Shown piece by piece: positions 7,986 through 19,208 of a DNA stretch of 64,000 nt. This stretch comes from Cyclobacteriaceae bacterium (GTDB taxonomy: Bacteria; Bacteroidota; Bacteroidia; Cytophagales; Cyclobacteriaceae). The notes under the pieces were generated by a model. That model was not told where the DNA came from. It did not search any database and worked only from the letters and a program-made list of their open reading frames with translations. Every line of letters begins with the position of its first letter. Position 1 is the stretch's first letter. The position numbers were made by a program, and so were the translations under genes. The DNA lies in the NCBI GenBank assembly GCA_019638355.1, contig JAHBTY010000005.1, forward strand, positions 248,001 to 312,000. Direction: 5' to 3'.

Positions 7986-9173
7986 TCATTGTTTCAAGCC
8001 GTATATAAGGGTTTCCGGATGAAAAGTCAACCATGAGTGCCAGAACTCCTGATACCCCTGCACGGACTTTAATTGTGAACCTTGCAATTGACCTTCCACG
8101 CACCTACCCTGCCAATTCCACGTTGAAGAAGTCTGCACATCTTTCAATGCACTTTCTTGAACTTCAAAATGCAGTGTATCACGATTCCACACGTGAAAAG
8201 AAATGCTATCTGATTGCAAGGCAATTAAAACAGCGGTTTCGCCAACAGCATCATTTATTACTTTTTGTTGCAGCAGATCATTCCAATCGTAGGCTTTCGC
8301 AATTTCACCTTGCTGTATTCCTACCACCCACGATTTTTCCTGCCACGATAAACTATCGCGTTTCTCAAGGCTGCTTTCCATGGTGCCTTCATCGTATTTA
8401 TCAAGCACAGCATAAGCATCTTTAAAGATACTATCTGGTTGCAGTATCAATGTATTGGGATGTTGATCAAGCCAGGCGCGCAAACTCATTTGCTCCGAAG
8501 GTAATTCTTCCAACATAGTCCCTTTAAGTGGCCCAACAATAGCTTCACCATTTGCCTGGCGCCACCAGCTTTTTGTTCGCGCATCTTCAAACATTGCGTT
8601 GAAGTGATCCATACCCACCAGTCTGAAATTTTCAAGTTCACCGTTTACCAGTGGTTTAAAAGCCCGGCCGGTCCGGCACACTGTGCAATAGGTAATCATC
8701 ACGGGTTCTCCACCTATGGTATCGCGCACCTGGTGGTGGTAGCCAATAACTTCAATGGGATATGCGCGTGCCTGCTGGTTTACCACTACACCCAACACCA
8801 GTTTATTCTTTTCAACTTTACTTTCAGTTGCATTTAGAAGCGTGATGGTACGTGGTTGCTTAAACATGGCATCGGCCCGCATGCGATGATTAACCTGATA
8901 ATACACCATGAGGTATAAAAGAAACAAGGCAATTAACGTAACCCGTTGACTGGTGGAGCCTGAAAAAATAAATTTATAAACCGGATACGCTATCAGCAGT
9001 AACCCGATAAGCCGCAAGTAAACCAGATTATTTACGAGCCAATAAGCAAGGTTAATGGATTCCTCGCGCTGGCTTCCCGGAAACGGCATGATGTAATAAA
9101 TGCTTGCTACCTCGAACCCAACGAGCACGAGAACGCCAGCAATTAAAAGTGCGTATGGTATAAAACTTTTCAT
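7986..9173 (-). CDS. DUF3179 domain membrane protein
   Basis: The 395-residue protein has three predicted membrane helices at about residues 4-27, 43-70 and 77-94, followed by a large soluble domain. That domain contains MITYCTVCRTGRAF and LVGMDHFNAMFEDARTKSWW, the cysteine-pair and aromatic motifs of DUF3179 proteins. The biochemical role of the family is unknown. The start codon touches the stop of glpD (9174), so the two are almost certainly cotranscribed and probably translationally coupled. The link to glycerol 3-phosphate oxidation is only positional. Confidence 0.85.
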   Translation of the reverse strand: MKSFIPYALLIAGVLVLVGFEVASIYYIMPFPGSQREESINLAYWLVNNLVYLRLIGLLLIAYPVYKFIFSGSTSQRVTLIALFLLYLMVYYQVNHRMRADAMFKQPRTITLLNATESKVEKNKLVLGVVVNQQARAYPIEVIGYHHQVRDTIGGEPVMITYCTVCRTGRAFKPLVNGELENFRLVGMDHFNAMFEDARTKSWWRQANGEAIVGPLKGTMLEELPSEQMSLRAWLDQHPNTLILQPDSIFKDAYAVLDKYDEGTMESSLEKRDSLSWQEKSWVVGIQQGEIAKAYDWNDLLQQKVINDAVGETAVLIALQSDSISFHVWNRDTLHFEVQESALKDVQTSSTWNWQGRCVEGQLQGSQLKSVQGYQEFWHSWLTFHPETLIYGLKQ

Positions 9174-10796
9174 CTATTCAAATCTGATTACTTCGGCCAA
9201 GGCCTGTTCTGCTACTTTAGTTTGTTTGGTTTTTTCTTCGTTGCTCCAATTAAATTCAGCTGCAAAGTACGCGATTACCGCCTGCAAATTGCGCATCATT
9301 TTAGGATGATTAAAATACAAAAGCCCGCTTCTGCGATTAATAAAATCCAACGGTGTAATAGCCATTTCATATTGAATGGCAAACCAGGCTTTGGCCAACA
9401 CTAAATCTTGTTCAGGCTCGCTGGTTTGATGCTGTTCCAAATACTCAACAATCATTTTACATTGTGTACCGTATAAGTGAACCAGGTTAGTTGCTTCGTT
9501 ACCCCGGAGATTAAACGTTCCTAATTTACCAGCCAACTCAGCCTCTAACTTTTTAACTGCTGAATACTCGGTAAAATCACCTCCGGGTAAAGTCATTTTA
9601 TCGGTAGTGCAAGGTTTTAGGTCATGATCTTCAAACTGTTGATCAATTACTTTATCCACCACCCGCTCGGCCATTTTACGATAGCCGGTAAGTTTACCGC
9701 CCGCTATAGAAATTAAACCGGTGGGCGATTCAAAAATCTCATCTTTGCGGGATAGCTCCGAAGCAGATTTTCCTTCTTCATGAATCAACGGGCGCAAGCC
9801 AGCCCAACTTGATTCAACATCGGCAAGTGTAAGCAAAACTGAAGGAAAAGTTTCATTCACGGCATGTAGAATATAATTCACATCATCGCGGGTAGCCAAC
9901 ACTGCATTTTTATCACCATGATAGTCGGTATCGGTTGTACCAATGTAGGTAACACGACCACGCGGAATTGCAAAAATCATTCGGCCATCGGGCACATCGA
10001 AATAAATAGCCTGATGCACCGGCAGCCGATGAAACGGCACCACAATGTGTACACCTTTGGTTAGATGTAGCTGTTTGCCTTGCCGCGATTGATTAATGAT
10101 GCGAAGTTCATCTACCCACGGGCCGGTAGCATTTACAACTACTTTAGCCGTTAATAAAAATGTATTTCCGGCAACACGATCAACCACCATCGCCCCGGAA
10201 ACTTTATTGTTTGTGTAAATAAATTCAGTTACTTCAGTATAATTGGTAACACATGCACCCTTCTGCGAAGCCAGTTTGATTATTTCAATGGTAAGTCTGG
10301 CATCGTCCGTTCGATATTCTGCATAAACAGCACCGCCCTTTACATCGTCTTTTTTTAAAAGTGGTTCATGATTTAGGGTTTGCAATCGCGTAAGCATTTT
10401 ACGTTGATCTTCAGGCTTAACACCTGCCAGCCAATCGTAAATTTTTAATCCGATGGATGTAAGCCAGTATCCTAGTCCGCGCTTTTCGTAAAGTGGCAAC
10501 AACATTTTTTCAGGAACCACCAGATGTGGGGCGAGTTTGTGAACAATAGCCCGTTCGCTGCCCACTTCTTTTACTAATGCAAACTCCAATTGCTTGAGAT
10601 AGCGAAGGCCACCGTGAATTAATTTGGTAGATCGGCTACTCGTGCCGGATGCAAAATCTTCTTTCTCTACAAGCGCGGTTTTAAGACCCCGTGCTGCAGC
10701 ATCCAGGGCAATACCAGCCCCGGTTATTCCACCACCAATTACCAACAGATCGAATTGATTGGATTGAAGTGCAATAAGATTTGCTGCGCGGTTCAT
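9174..10796 (-). CDS. glpD: Aerobic glycerol-3-phosphate dehydrogenase
   Basis: The 540-residue FAD enzyme oxidises sn-glycerol 3-phosphate to dihydroxyacetone phosphate and feeds electrons to quinone at the inner membrane. The FAD dinucleotide fold is LLVIGGGITGAGIALDAA near the N-terminus. SGTSSRSTKLIHGGLRYL is the conserved GlpD signature, and the RGRVTYIGTTDTDY segment and the C-terminal helical DAO_C domain follow. Length fits the family. It starts 2 bp after glpK and ends immediately before the DUF3179 gene. Together with glpF and glpK it forms a complete glycerol route. Confidence 0.95.
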   Translation of the reverse strand: MNRAANLIALQSNQFDLLVIGGGITGAGIALDAAARGLKTALVEKEDFASGTSSRSTKLIHGGLRYLKQLEFALVKEVGSERAIVHKLAPHLVVPEKMLLPLYEKRGLGYWLTSIGLKIYDWLAGVKPEDQRKMLTRLQTLNHEPLLKKDDVKGGAVYAEYRTDDARLTIEIIKLASQKGACVTNYTEVTEFIYTNNKVSGAMVVDRVAGNTFLLTAKVVVNATGPWVDELRIINQSRQGKQLHLTKGVHIVVPFHRLPVHQAIYFDVPDGRMIFAIPRGRVTYIGTTDTDYHGDKNAVLATRDDVNYILHAVNETFPSVLLTLADVESSWAGLRPLIHEEGKSASELSRKDEIFESPTGLISIAGGKLTGYRKMAERVVDKVIDQQFEDHDLKPCTTDKMTLPGGDFTEYSAVKKLEAELAGKLGTFNLRGNEATNLVHLYGTQCKMIVEYLEQHQTSEPEQDLVLAKAWFAIQYEMAITPLDFINRRSGLLYFNHPKMMRNLQAVIAYFAAEFNWSNEEKTKQTKVAEQALAEVIRFE

Positions 10797-10798
10797 AC

Positions 10799-12292
<1,494 letters not shown>

Positions 12293-12997
12293 TTAAAAAA
12301 TTAACTGATATAAAACTGCACCCAATATTCCACCCACTATCGGGCCTACTACCGGTATCCAGGCATATCCCCAATCGGAAGAACCCTTGCCAGCAATTGG
12401 CAACAATGCATGTGCAATGCGAGGACCTAAATCGCGGGCTGGATTAATAGCAAAGCCAGTGGTACCGCCCAAACTCAAACCAATCGATACAATAAGCAAA
12501 CCTACTACAAGTGGTTTCAGTCCATGCGTAAATTCATTTACACCAATAAATAAGATTGCAAACACGAGAATAGCCGTTGCCACAATTTCACTTATTACAT
12601 TGGAAACCGTGTGCCGGATTGCAGGTGCGGTTGAAAATACTGCTAGTTTGGTTGATGGATCAGGAGTAGTTTTCCAATGTGGATAATAAAAAATCCATAC
12701 TAAAGTTGCACCACAAAAGGCACCTCCCAGTTGTGCAAAGCAGTAACCAGCCACCAGATTCCAATCGAAATCACCAATAGCAGCCAATGCAATTGTAATA
12801 GCCGGATTAAGGTGTGCCCCGCTGATGTTGCCCACCGCATAAATGCCAAACGTTACAGCAAGCCCCCACGCAATACAGATGGTTAGCCAACCTGCATTTT
12901 CTGATTTTGTACCTTTCAGTACAACGCCTGCTACTACACCTTCGCCTAATAAGATTAGCAGTAACGTTCCTAAAAATTCTCCGAGGTAGGGATTCAT
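12293..12997 (-). CDS. glpF: Glycerol uptake facilitator (aquaglyceroporin)
   Basis: The 234-residue MIP-family channel has six hydrophobic helices and the two NPA boxes: HLNPAITIA (NPA 64-66) and INPARDLGPR (NPA 185-187). The aspartate after NPAR marks aquaglyceroporins rather than pure water channels. It conducts glycerol across the inner membrane, where glpK traps it. It lies 3 bp upstream of glpK; a 53-bp AT-rich spacer with short repeats separates it from the transporter gene before it. Confidence 0.94.
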   Translation of the reverse strand: MNPYLGEFLGTLLLILLGEGVVAGVVLKGTKSENAGWLTICIAWGLAVTFGIYAVGNISGAHLNPAITIALAAIGDFDWNLVAGYCFAQLGGAFCGATLVWIFYYPHWKTTPDPSTKLAVFSTAPAIRHTVSNVISEIVATAILVFAILFIGVNEFTHGLKPLVVGLLIVSIGLSLGGTTGFAINPARDLGPRIAHALLPIAGKGSSDWGYAWIPVVGPIVGGILGAVLYQLIF

Positions 12998-13002
12998 AAT
13001 TC

Positions 13003-13037
13003 AATTTGATAATTTGAAAATTCGACAATTTGAAAAT
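13003..13037. repeat. Short AATTTGA repeats in the MFS-glpF spacer
   Basis: AATTTGA occurs at 13003, 13011 and 13027; the last two extend to AATTTGAAAAT and are 16 bp apart. The block lies just upstream of glpF on the minus strand. It resembles the degenerate micro-repeats common in Bacteroidota spacers, but it could also hold a promoter. On the minus strand TAGATTTT, a one-mismatch -7 element, directly adjoins it. Confidence 0.5.
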
Positions 13038-13050
13038 CTAAAACAATGCC

Positions 13051-14376
13051 TTAATGACCAACGGATTGTGTGATTGAAATCTCACCGGAAGGCTTCTCAG
13101 ATTTTATGAGTAAGGTTGTGAGTGCCGCTAATATTAGAAGTACACCTGCAAATACAATCGCATTACCAGCATTGTTACCCAGAAAGTTTTGAAGGATATA
13201 ACCAAACGTAACATTTTGAAGAATCATTGGAATAACAATCATCATGTTTACAATACCCATGTAAACACCATAGCGCTCTTTTGGAATAGCATTTACCACC
13301 AGCAAATATGGAATCCCCATCATACTTGCCCAGCCTACACCAAATCCGGTGATTGCCGGAAATAATAAGTATTTGTTTTCAACAAACGGAAAAATCAGAA
13401 AGCCAATGGCGGCCAACACAAGACAAACAAAGTGCACTGTTTTAGGCGATGACTTTTTAACAAACCAAACCAGTGCAAAGGCACTTAAAAAGGTTACGAT
13501 ATTATACCAACCATTAACCAGACCCGTCCAGCTAACAGCTTGTTCGTAAATCTCGCTTTTGGTATCGGTTGTTTTCCAAATAGAAAGCGCGATACTTTTG
13601 GAGGCATTCTGCCAATAACAGAATAAAGCATACCACTGAAATAAATACACCAAAGCCAATTGCCACATTACTTTGGGCATGCCTGTTATTGCCTTCGCGA
13701 TTTCAATAAACGGTGTAAGCACATTGAGTTTGGTGGTTTTCATGTGCTCTAACTCTTGTGCTGACGGTGGTATTTCAGGAGTAGTACGCATACTCCACCA
13801 AATGGACGCGATGGAACAAAACGCGCCAAAAAAGAATGAAGCATACACCCAGGTTGGTAAAGCACCCGTCTTTCCTACAATTAAGAGCGGGAAAACGAAG
13901 AGCGAAACATTAGCCAGCGTTTGGCCAAACCCTGTAAAAAAACTCTGCGCCTGAAACCCGAGTGGTTGTTGTTTATCATTCAACTTATCGGCAACAAAAG
14001 CCCGGTAAGGCTCCATAGCAGTGTTATTACCTACATCTAGAATCCAAAGCAACCCAACAGCCATCCACAATGCACTACTAAAGGGATAAAAGAACAAGGC
14101 AATGCTGCACAACAACGCCCCCATAAAGAAATAAGGCTTCCGTCTGCCAAAGCGCGGGCTCCAGGTTTTATCGCTCATAGCACCAATAATAGGCTGTACA
14201 ATCAGACCAGTAACCGGGCCAGCCAGATTGAGGATGGGTATCTCGTGCGGTTGCGCTCCCAACATATCGTAAATCGGGTTAACCGCAGTTTGTTGTAATC
14301 CAAAGCTATATTGAATCCCAAAGAACCCAAGATTCATGTTGATGATCTGGGCAAAGGTTAGGTTGGGTTTTTGCAT
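13051..14376 (-). CDS. MFS sugar transporter (GPH/SLC45-like)
   Basis: The 441-residue protein has about 12 membrane helices. The N-terminal GFFGIQYSFGLQ, the loop 2-3 motif GAMSDKTWSPRFGRRKPYF and PILNLAGPVTGLIVQPIIG are hallmarks of the SLC45/sucrose-transporter-like branch. These usually move sucrose, maltose or other alpha-glucosides by proton symport. It is paralogous to the transporter at 34,647. As first gene of the minus-strand locus with GH13, GH65 and GlpFKD, it is the likely inner-membrane importer of the disaccharide. Confidence 0.88.
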   Translation of the reverse strand: MQKPNLTFAQIINMNLGFFGIQYSFGLQQTAVNPIYDMLGAQPHEIPILNLAGPVTGLIVQPIIGAMSDKTWSPRFGRRKPYFFMGALLCSIALFFYPFSSALWMAVGLLWILDVGNNTAMEPYRAFVADKLNDKQQPLGFQAQSFFTGFGQTLANVSLFVFPLLIVGKTGALPTWVYASFFFGAFCSIASIWWSMRTTPEIPPSAQELEHMKTTKLNVLTPFIEIAKAITGMPKVMWQLALVYLFQWYALFCYWQNASKSIALSIWKTTDTKSEIYEQAVSWTGLVNGWYNIVTFLSAFALVWFVKKSSPKTVHFVCLVLAAIGFLIFPFVENKYLLFPAITGFGVGWASMMGIPYLLVVNAIPKERYGVYMGIVNMMIVIPMILQNVTFGYILQNFLGNNAGNAIVFAGVLLILAALTTLLIKSEKPSGEISITQSVGH

Positions 14377-14393
14377 GATTGGTAGATTGTTAG

Positions 14394-14424
14394 GAAAGAT
14401 AACCTACCGACTTTATCAAAGCAA
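14394..14424 (-). promoter_or_regulatory. Candidate Bacteroidota-type promoter for the MFS-glp-GH locus
   Basis: On the minus strand TTG (14424-14422) is followed after 20 bp by TATCTTTC (14401-14394), one mismatch from the Bacteroidota -7 consensus TAnnTTTG at the expected spacing. It lies 18 bp upstream of the MFS start codon. No other good match was found in the 73-bp spacer. Confidence 0.45.
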
Positions 14425-14449
14425 TGATTGTATTGCAGTTTGACCTACC

Positions 14450-15769
14450 TCATTTTTTTGTTTGAATTTTCCTTCGAATAAACGCACCTAATGCAGCTCC
14501 TTCTACTTTTCCAACTTCGCATGCCGGTGTATAATGAATTCCACCATAAAAACGGCTTACTGCAGCTTCGTCAGCTGCTTGTTTAAAAGATGTAAATGAG
14601 CGCGGAGGTAATCCAAATTCAATCTCTGTTGAATCAGTAAACGCAAATGAATCACCAAAAACTCCGGTAAGTGCTTCTGCTGCTGCGGCTGAAATTACAC
14701 TGTGTCCGCTAGTATATTCCGGAAATGGCGGGGTTTGAAGTGTTGGTACCCAATTCTCGTCAATATATTGGTTGATGTATGTTTCCGGTCGGATTAAAAG
14801 GCTTCTGTATTTTTCATCCCAGCAACTAATAAAACCATCTACCAACGATAATGCAACCCGAACATAAGCCTCCGCTGATTTTACTACATCTGAATTTGAT
14901 TTACTGCAAGCAGTAGCCGTGATGTTAATCCAATGACCGCCAGGAGAAATTTTCTTAGTGGCAAACATTACATGACCTTTCACATTCATCATAAATGGAT
15001 TACAATCCCAGAAAAAAGCTATTTCGCGTTGCTCATCCGTCAGCTTATTACCGGCTTCATAAACGGCATAAGCTTCCTTATAAAAGTCACTGCCCTTAAC
15101 AGATGAGAACGGTGTAGGAGGTGGTGGCGCAAACTGGGCGGCTGAGTCAATCACAAAAGTCCGAATCTTATTCCAGTGTGGTTCTACAGCATCCATGTAG
15201 GCAGGTGGCGTAGGCTTCCAGGTAGCCGCATCATTTGATATGGAGTATTTAGGAAATGAACGTGACTGTTTATAGTTGTCTTTGGTTGACCAGGCAAGAA
15301 TATGGTCTGCTACCTTGTTACCGTATTCAATTGACCGTTCAAGAACATCATCCGGCACATCCATCGCCCTAATTTCTTTCATCATACCCTCGTAGTAGGC
15401 GTCCATTTTGTCTTCTGAAAAAACGAGGGTGCGCCCCACTTTAAACATAGCTTGCATGGAAGAAATAGGAAAGCAATATTCAAGATCGGGTTGGGGTTTC
15501 GGGGTTTCTGTTAATCCGTTTAATTGACTAGCCAGCGAGACATAGCTACTATCCTGATGGATAACCGCTTCATAGGCAGCTATAGTTGAATAGGCATAGA
15601 TTCGGCTGGCCACGGGGGGAGAAAAGATATCATGCACAATTACATCGGTGATCTGCTTGAGCGTGTGGTGGAGAAGTTCGGGTTGTTGAACCTTATTTTT
15701 ATATTCAGTTGAATTGCCAGTGCATGAAAATACTAATAGGGCAATAACTAAAAACCGAGATGATCTCAT
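14450..15769 (-). CDS. Vanadium-haloperoxidase/PAP2-type lipoprotein
   Basis: The 439-residue exported lipoprotein has the lipobox LVFSC with C16. The complete vanadate/phosphate site of the haloperoxidase-acid phosphatase superfamily is present: K320-x6-R327-P328, TSGH with H356, and SR-x5-H with R406 and H412. The enzyme is either a vanadium-dependent haloperoxidase or a PAP2-type phosphatase; sequence alone does not decide. The mature protein would sit at the cell envelope. The gene follows the three VCBS/ASPIC lipoprotein genes after 115 bp in the same orientation. Confidence 0.87.
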   Translation of the reverse strand: MRSSRFLVIALLVFSCTGNSTEYKNKVQQPELLHHTLKQITDVIVHDIFSPPVASRIYAYSTIAAYEAVIHQDSSYVSLASQLNGLTETPKPQPDLEYCFPISSMQAMFKVGRTLVFSEDKMDAYYEGMMKEIRAMDVPDDVLERSIEYGNKVADHILAWSTKDNYKQSRSFPKYSISNDAATWKPTPPAYMDAVEPHWNKIRTFVIDSAAQFAPPPPTPFSSVKGSDFYKEAYAVYEAGNKLTDEQREIAFFWDCNPFMMNVKGHVMFATKKISPGGHWINITATACSKSNSDVVKSAEAYVRVALSLVDGFISCWDEKYRSLLIRPETYINQYIDENWVPTLQTPPFPEYTSGHSVISAAAAEALTGVFGDSFAFTDSTEIEFGLPPRSFTSFKQAADEAAVSRFYGGIHYTPACEVGKVEGAALGAFIRRKIQTKK

Positions 15770-15884
15770 ATTGGTTAAGTTTTAATGCAATTTAAAAGTT
15801 TGTACGGGGAGTGATGACATGACTTATATCACATTTTTAGCCGAAAAGATTAAGAATTAATCCGGTTGTATAGCCATAAATCGA

Positions 15885-18800
15885 TTATTTACTAAATGCT
15901 AAAATTGATTTATTATTTCGAGCTACCAAATACAATTCACCAAACCTGGTTTTAACAGATTTTATACCACGACCTTCACCAATTGTAACAAATCCCGACT
16001 CTAAGGGTGAAATTACCCTGAAATTACCTGATCCGTCACCTGTCAACAATAATCCAACACCAGCATCATAAGACCCAAAATCGGGTTGTGTAGCACTAAA
16101 GTTTCCTGTAAGCAACAAATCTTCAAATCCATCATCATTTAAATCAGCAACCGCAATGGCAAATACGGGAAAGTGCTGAGCCGCAATAGGAAGCTGACTA
16201 ATTTTATAAGAATTGCCATCCGATAATAGGAGAACTGATCTAAGTTCTTCAATGCTCATTTTGGCGGAGTTTCCCTTTTGATTAGGTGTAATAATATCTT
16301 CAAGTTTGACATCACGATACGTTCTATAATTGGGGAATTTTTTTTTCAAAGATGGTATTTGTTTAATCAATTGATCTCGAGATGCAAAAGGATAACTCCG
16401 ATCTTTATTATAGTACACCAAAATATGATCAGAGCCCCCATTAGAATCAAAATCACCTAAATACATTTCAAGAGGCCTTTCTAAATTTGCTTTTACTCTT
16501 GAGTTTATTCCAAGATTTCCAATAACAAAATCAGGTTTACCATCTTTATTAAGATCAGCCGAGGCAATTGTGTTCCATAATCCGTTCGTTTTGTCAAAAC
16601 CGAACTCATTTGTTGCATTAATAAAAGTATGATCTGGTTTCTGAATCAAAATTGTTATAGGCATCCACTCTCCCACTAGTATCAGGTCTGGTAATTTATC
16701 TTCATTAAGGTTTGTCCAGATTGCATCCTTTACCATACCAGGCCTAATCCGTGTTGGATTATTAAAAGCGCTGGAGCCTAGCCAGTTGATAGCAGGCTTA
16801 TAAACACCTTTACCATTATTAATCATAAGAAAACTTACCGGGCTCATCCCATAAAGAAAAGGCATTACGGATGCACCAATAAACAAATCAGTATCGCCAT
16901 CCAAATCATAATCTTGGGCTTTCACACAGGAAGCATTAATAAAAATATCATTAAAAGAGTTGGACGAATATTTAAACGAGCCGTTTCCATTGTTGAGATA
17001 AAGACGTGGTAAAAGTCTATCGCGGTCATCTTTGGCCTCATGACCACCCGAAACAACAACCAAATCCAAGTCGCTATCCCCGTCAGCATCAATAAACGTT
17101 GCATCTACATCCTCTGCATATTTGTGAAGTATTAAATCTGCTGATGGCAGTAAGCTGAACTGCCGATTCCTACCTTGAACGTAAATAGAACCCGCTTGTC
17201 CTTTCGCTCCACCAATAAAAAAGTCTTCAAGACCATCACCGTTTACGTCTGCAACAGCCAGGCATGGGCCTTCTGTTGTTAACATGTGCGGAATAAGCGA
17301 TTCACGATTGAATGCATTAAAATCATCCTCCTGATGAACAATTTCTGGTATTGAAAAAGGTTTAAGTATAGGCGTCTTTACTTGTTCTGGCTGATATTCT
17401 TTGGTTGGCCTATACCCAATCGATACCAAACCCGGCAGAACAAGTGTATCTTGTTGATACCCATTCGGCCAGACTATTTTAAGTAGTATTGAATCGGTGG
17501 CTGAACCGATTCCAAATGAAAGTGGATAATCGGATGAAGAATACCAGCCGCGGGTTGGAAATAATTCCTGCACTTGTTCAATCCCATTAGAATTTACAAT
17601 AACCTTTGTTCCGACACCAAATTTATTTCCTGCCAGAGAGTTTGCATTCAGTCTTACTTTCAAAAAGCTTTTCGGATCAGAATTGTTTCTATAAATAAGT
17701 GCTTCGCTATTTATTTGGTTAATAACCAAATCGAGGTCGCCATCATTATCTAAATCCCCATAAGCCGCACCTGTTGAAAATCCTGGCAACTCAATACCCC
17801 AGTCAGAAGTTCTATCAATAAACGAAAGGTCAGCATTATTTTTAAAAATAAAATTACTGACCTCACCCGGAGGCATTAAACTTAAGAGATACCGAGTGTC
17901 TGTTTTTGTGCTTTGCGAGGAGTCGTTGTTAATAAAATTTATATAATCTAAATCATTAGGTCTTTTTACTATTCCGTTCGATACAAACAAATCCTTAAAT
18001 CCATCACCATCAAAATCTGCTGCAAGCGGGCACCAACTCCAGTCGGTTGCTTCAATACCTGCCGCTTGCGCAATGTCAGAGAATATCAGCAACCCGGAAT
18101 CAATTGATCCCCGATTTAATTGAAAAGTATTTCGGGATACTTGTTTACCATAACCAAACTTCAATTTAAATTTATAAACTTCATAACTGTCTTCACCGGC
18201 CGAAGTTTTGATTACTGCCTCTTCTCTGGGCAGCATATCTGTTGTAACTATGTCAGGCCACAGATCGTTATTTAGATCGGCAATTTCATTACCCATACTA
18301 AATCTGCTTGTGTGGGCTAAACTTTTGGCACTTGTCTCTTTAAATGTTCCATCTTTTTGATTCATGTAGAGATAGTCATTTTCATGAAAGTCGTTAGAAA
18401 CATAGATGTCTGGAAAACCATCTCGATTTAAATCAGAAATACCAATACCCAGTCCGTAACCGATTTGACTGGATAAAATTCCGGCAGATTGTGTAACATC
18501 TGTAAATTTTGTTAAACCTGTTTCAACAAGCAGATTTTTAAACAACTTATCTCCTGCTAACGAATCAATCTGATAACGAAGTTTAGCTTGACCGTATGAG
18601 CGGGTTGAATGAACCGAATGATTGAGCAGATACATATCAAGATCTCCATCGAGGTCATAATCAAAAAATGCTGATTGGGTTGAAAGACCTTTAAAATGAA
18701 GTCCAAACTCTTCACTTTTTTCCGTAAAGGTGAGGTCACCATTATTTATAAAAAGTTGATTGTGTCCGTTAAATTTTTTGTAGTTACCTACGCCACAAAC

Positions 18801-19208
18801 GTATAAATCAAGCCAGCCGTCACCGTTCACATCTGCCATTGTTACTCCTGTAGTCCAGGATTTTTCAACTTCAACTCCGGCTTCTCTTGCAATATTTTTA
18901 AACTCCAAGTTACCCATGTTGAGATACAATGCATTTTTGCCTTGGTTACTGGCAAAATATAGGTCTGATAAGCCATCGTTATTAATATCACCGATGGATA
19001 CACCGCCTCCATTATAGAAATACAAGTATTCTACAATGTTAAAATCATCGTCTTCCACCAGCGTATTATGAAAAGTTACATTTGTATGATTAGAGTTTAC
19101 CTTGGAGAACCTTTTGATTTTGTTGTCACGCTCCACATTAGTGCACCCTTTCATTAGAAAGATTAACACCGTTGCCAAAAAGTATCGGAAAAATAAATTA
19201 GTGTACAT
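15885..19208 (-). CDS. VCBS/FG-GAP repeat lipoprotein with ASPIC/UnbV domain (first of three paralogues by coordinate)
   Basis: The 1107-residue lipoprotein has lipobox LMKGC (C22). Calcium-loop FG-GAP repeats such as DINNDGLSD, DVNGDGWLD, DYDLDGDLD and DFDGDGFKD cover about residues 70-500. An ASPIC/UnbV domain (about 515-595, with PTRGWYSSSDYPLSFGIG) follows, then a second repeat half (about 630-1100). The fold should be two integrin-like beta-propellers joined by the ASPIC domain, at the cell surface or in the periplasm. It overlaps the preceding paralogue gene by 11 bp. Biochemical function is unknown. Binding of a glycan or other SusCD ligand is an inference from context. Confidence 0.88.
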   Translation of the reverse strand: MYTNLFFRYFLATVLIFLMKGCTNVERDNKIKRFSKVNSNHTNVTFHNTLVEDDDFNIVEYLYFYNGGGVSIGDINNDGLSDLYFASNQGKNALYLNMGNLEFKNIAREAGVEVEKSWTTGVTMADVNGDGWLDLYVCGVGNYKKFNGHNQLFINNGDLTFTEKSEEFGLHFKGLSTQSAFFDYDLDGDLDMYLLNHSVHSTRSYGQAKLRYQIDSLAGDKLFKNLLVETGLTKFTDVTQSAGILSSQIGYGLGIGISDLNRDGFPDIYVSNDFHENDYLYMNQKDGTFKETSAKSLAHTSRFSMGNEIADLNNDLWPDIVTTDMLPREEAVIKTSAGEDSYEVYKFKLKFGYGKQVSRNTFQLNRGSIDSGLLIFSDIAQAAGIEATDWSWCPLAADFDGDGFKDLFVSNGIVKRPNDLDYINFINNDSSQSTKTDTRYLLSLMPPGEVSNFIFKNNADLSFIDRTSDWGIELPGFSTGAAYGDLDNDGDLDLVINQINSEALIYRNNSDPKSFLKVRLNANSLAGNKFGVGTKVIVNSNGIEQVQELFPTRGWYSSSDYPLSFGIGSATDSILLKIVWPNGYQQDTLVLPGLVSIGYRPTKEYQPEQVKTPILKPFSIPEIVHQEDDFNAFNRESLIPHMLTTEGPCLAVADVNGDGLEDFFIGGAKGQAGSIYVQGRNRQFSLLPSADLILHKYAEDVDATFIDADGDSDLDLVVVSGGHEAKDDRDRLLPRLYLNNGNGSFKYSSNSFNDIFINASCVKAQDYDLDGDTDLFIGASVMPFLYGMSPVSFLMINNGKGVYKPAINWLGSSAFNNPTRIRPGMVKDAIWTNLNEDKLPDLILVGEWMPITILIQKPDHTFINATNEFGFDKTNGLWNTIASADLNKDGKPDFVIGNLGINSRVKANLERPLEMYLGDFDSNGGSDHILVYYNKDRSYPFASRDQLIKQIPSLKKKFPNYRTYRDVKLEDIITPNQKGNSAKMSIEELRSVLLLSDGNSYKISQLPIAAQHFPVFAIAVADLNDDGFEDLLLTGNFSATQPDFGSYDAGVGLLLTGDGSGNFRVISPLESGFVTIGEGRGIKSVKTRFGELYLVARNNKSILAFSK

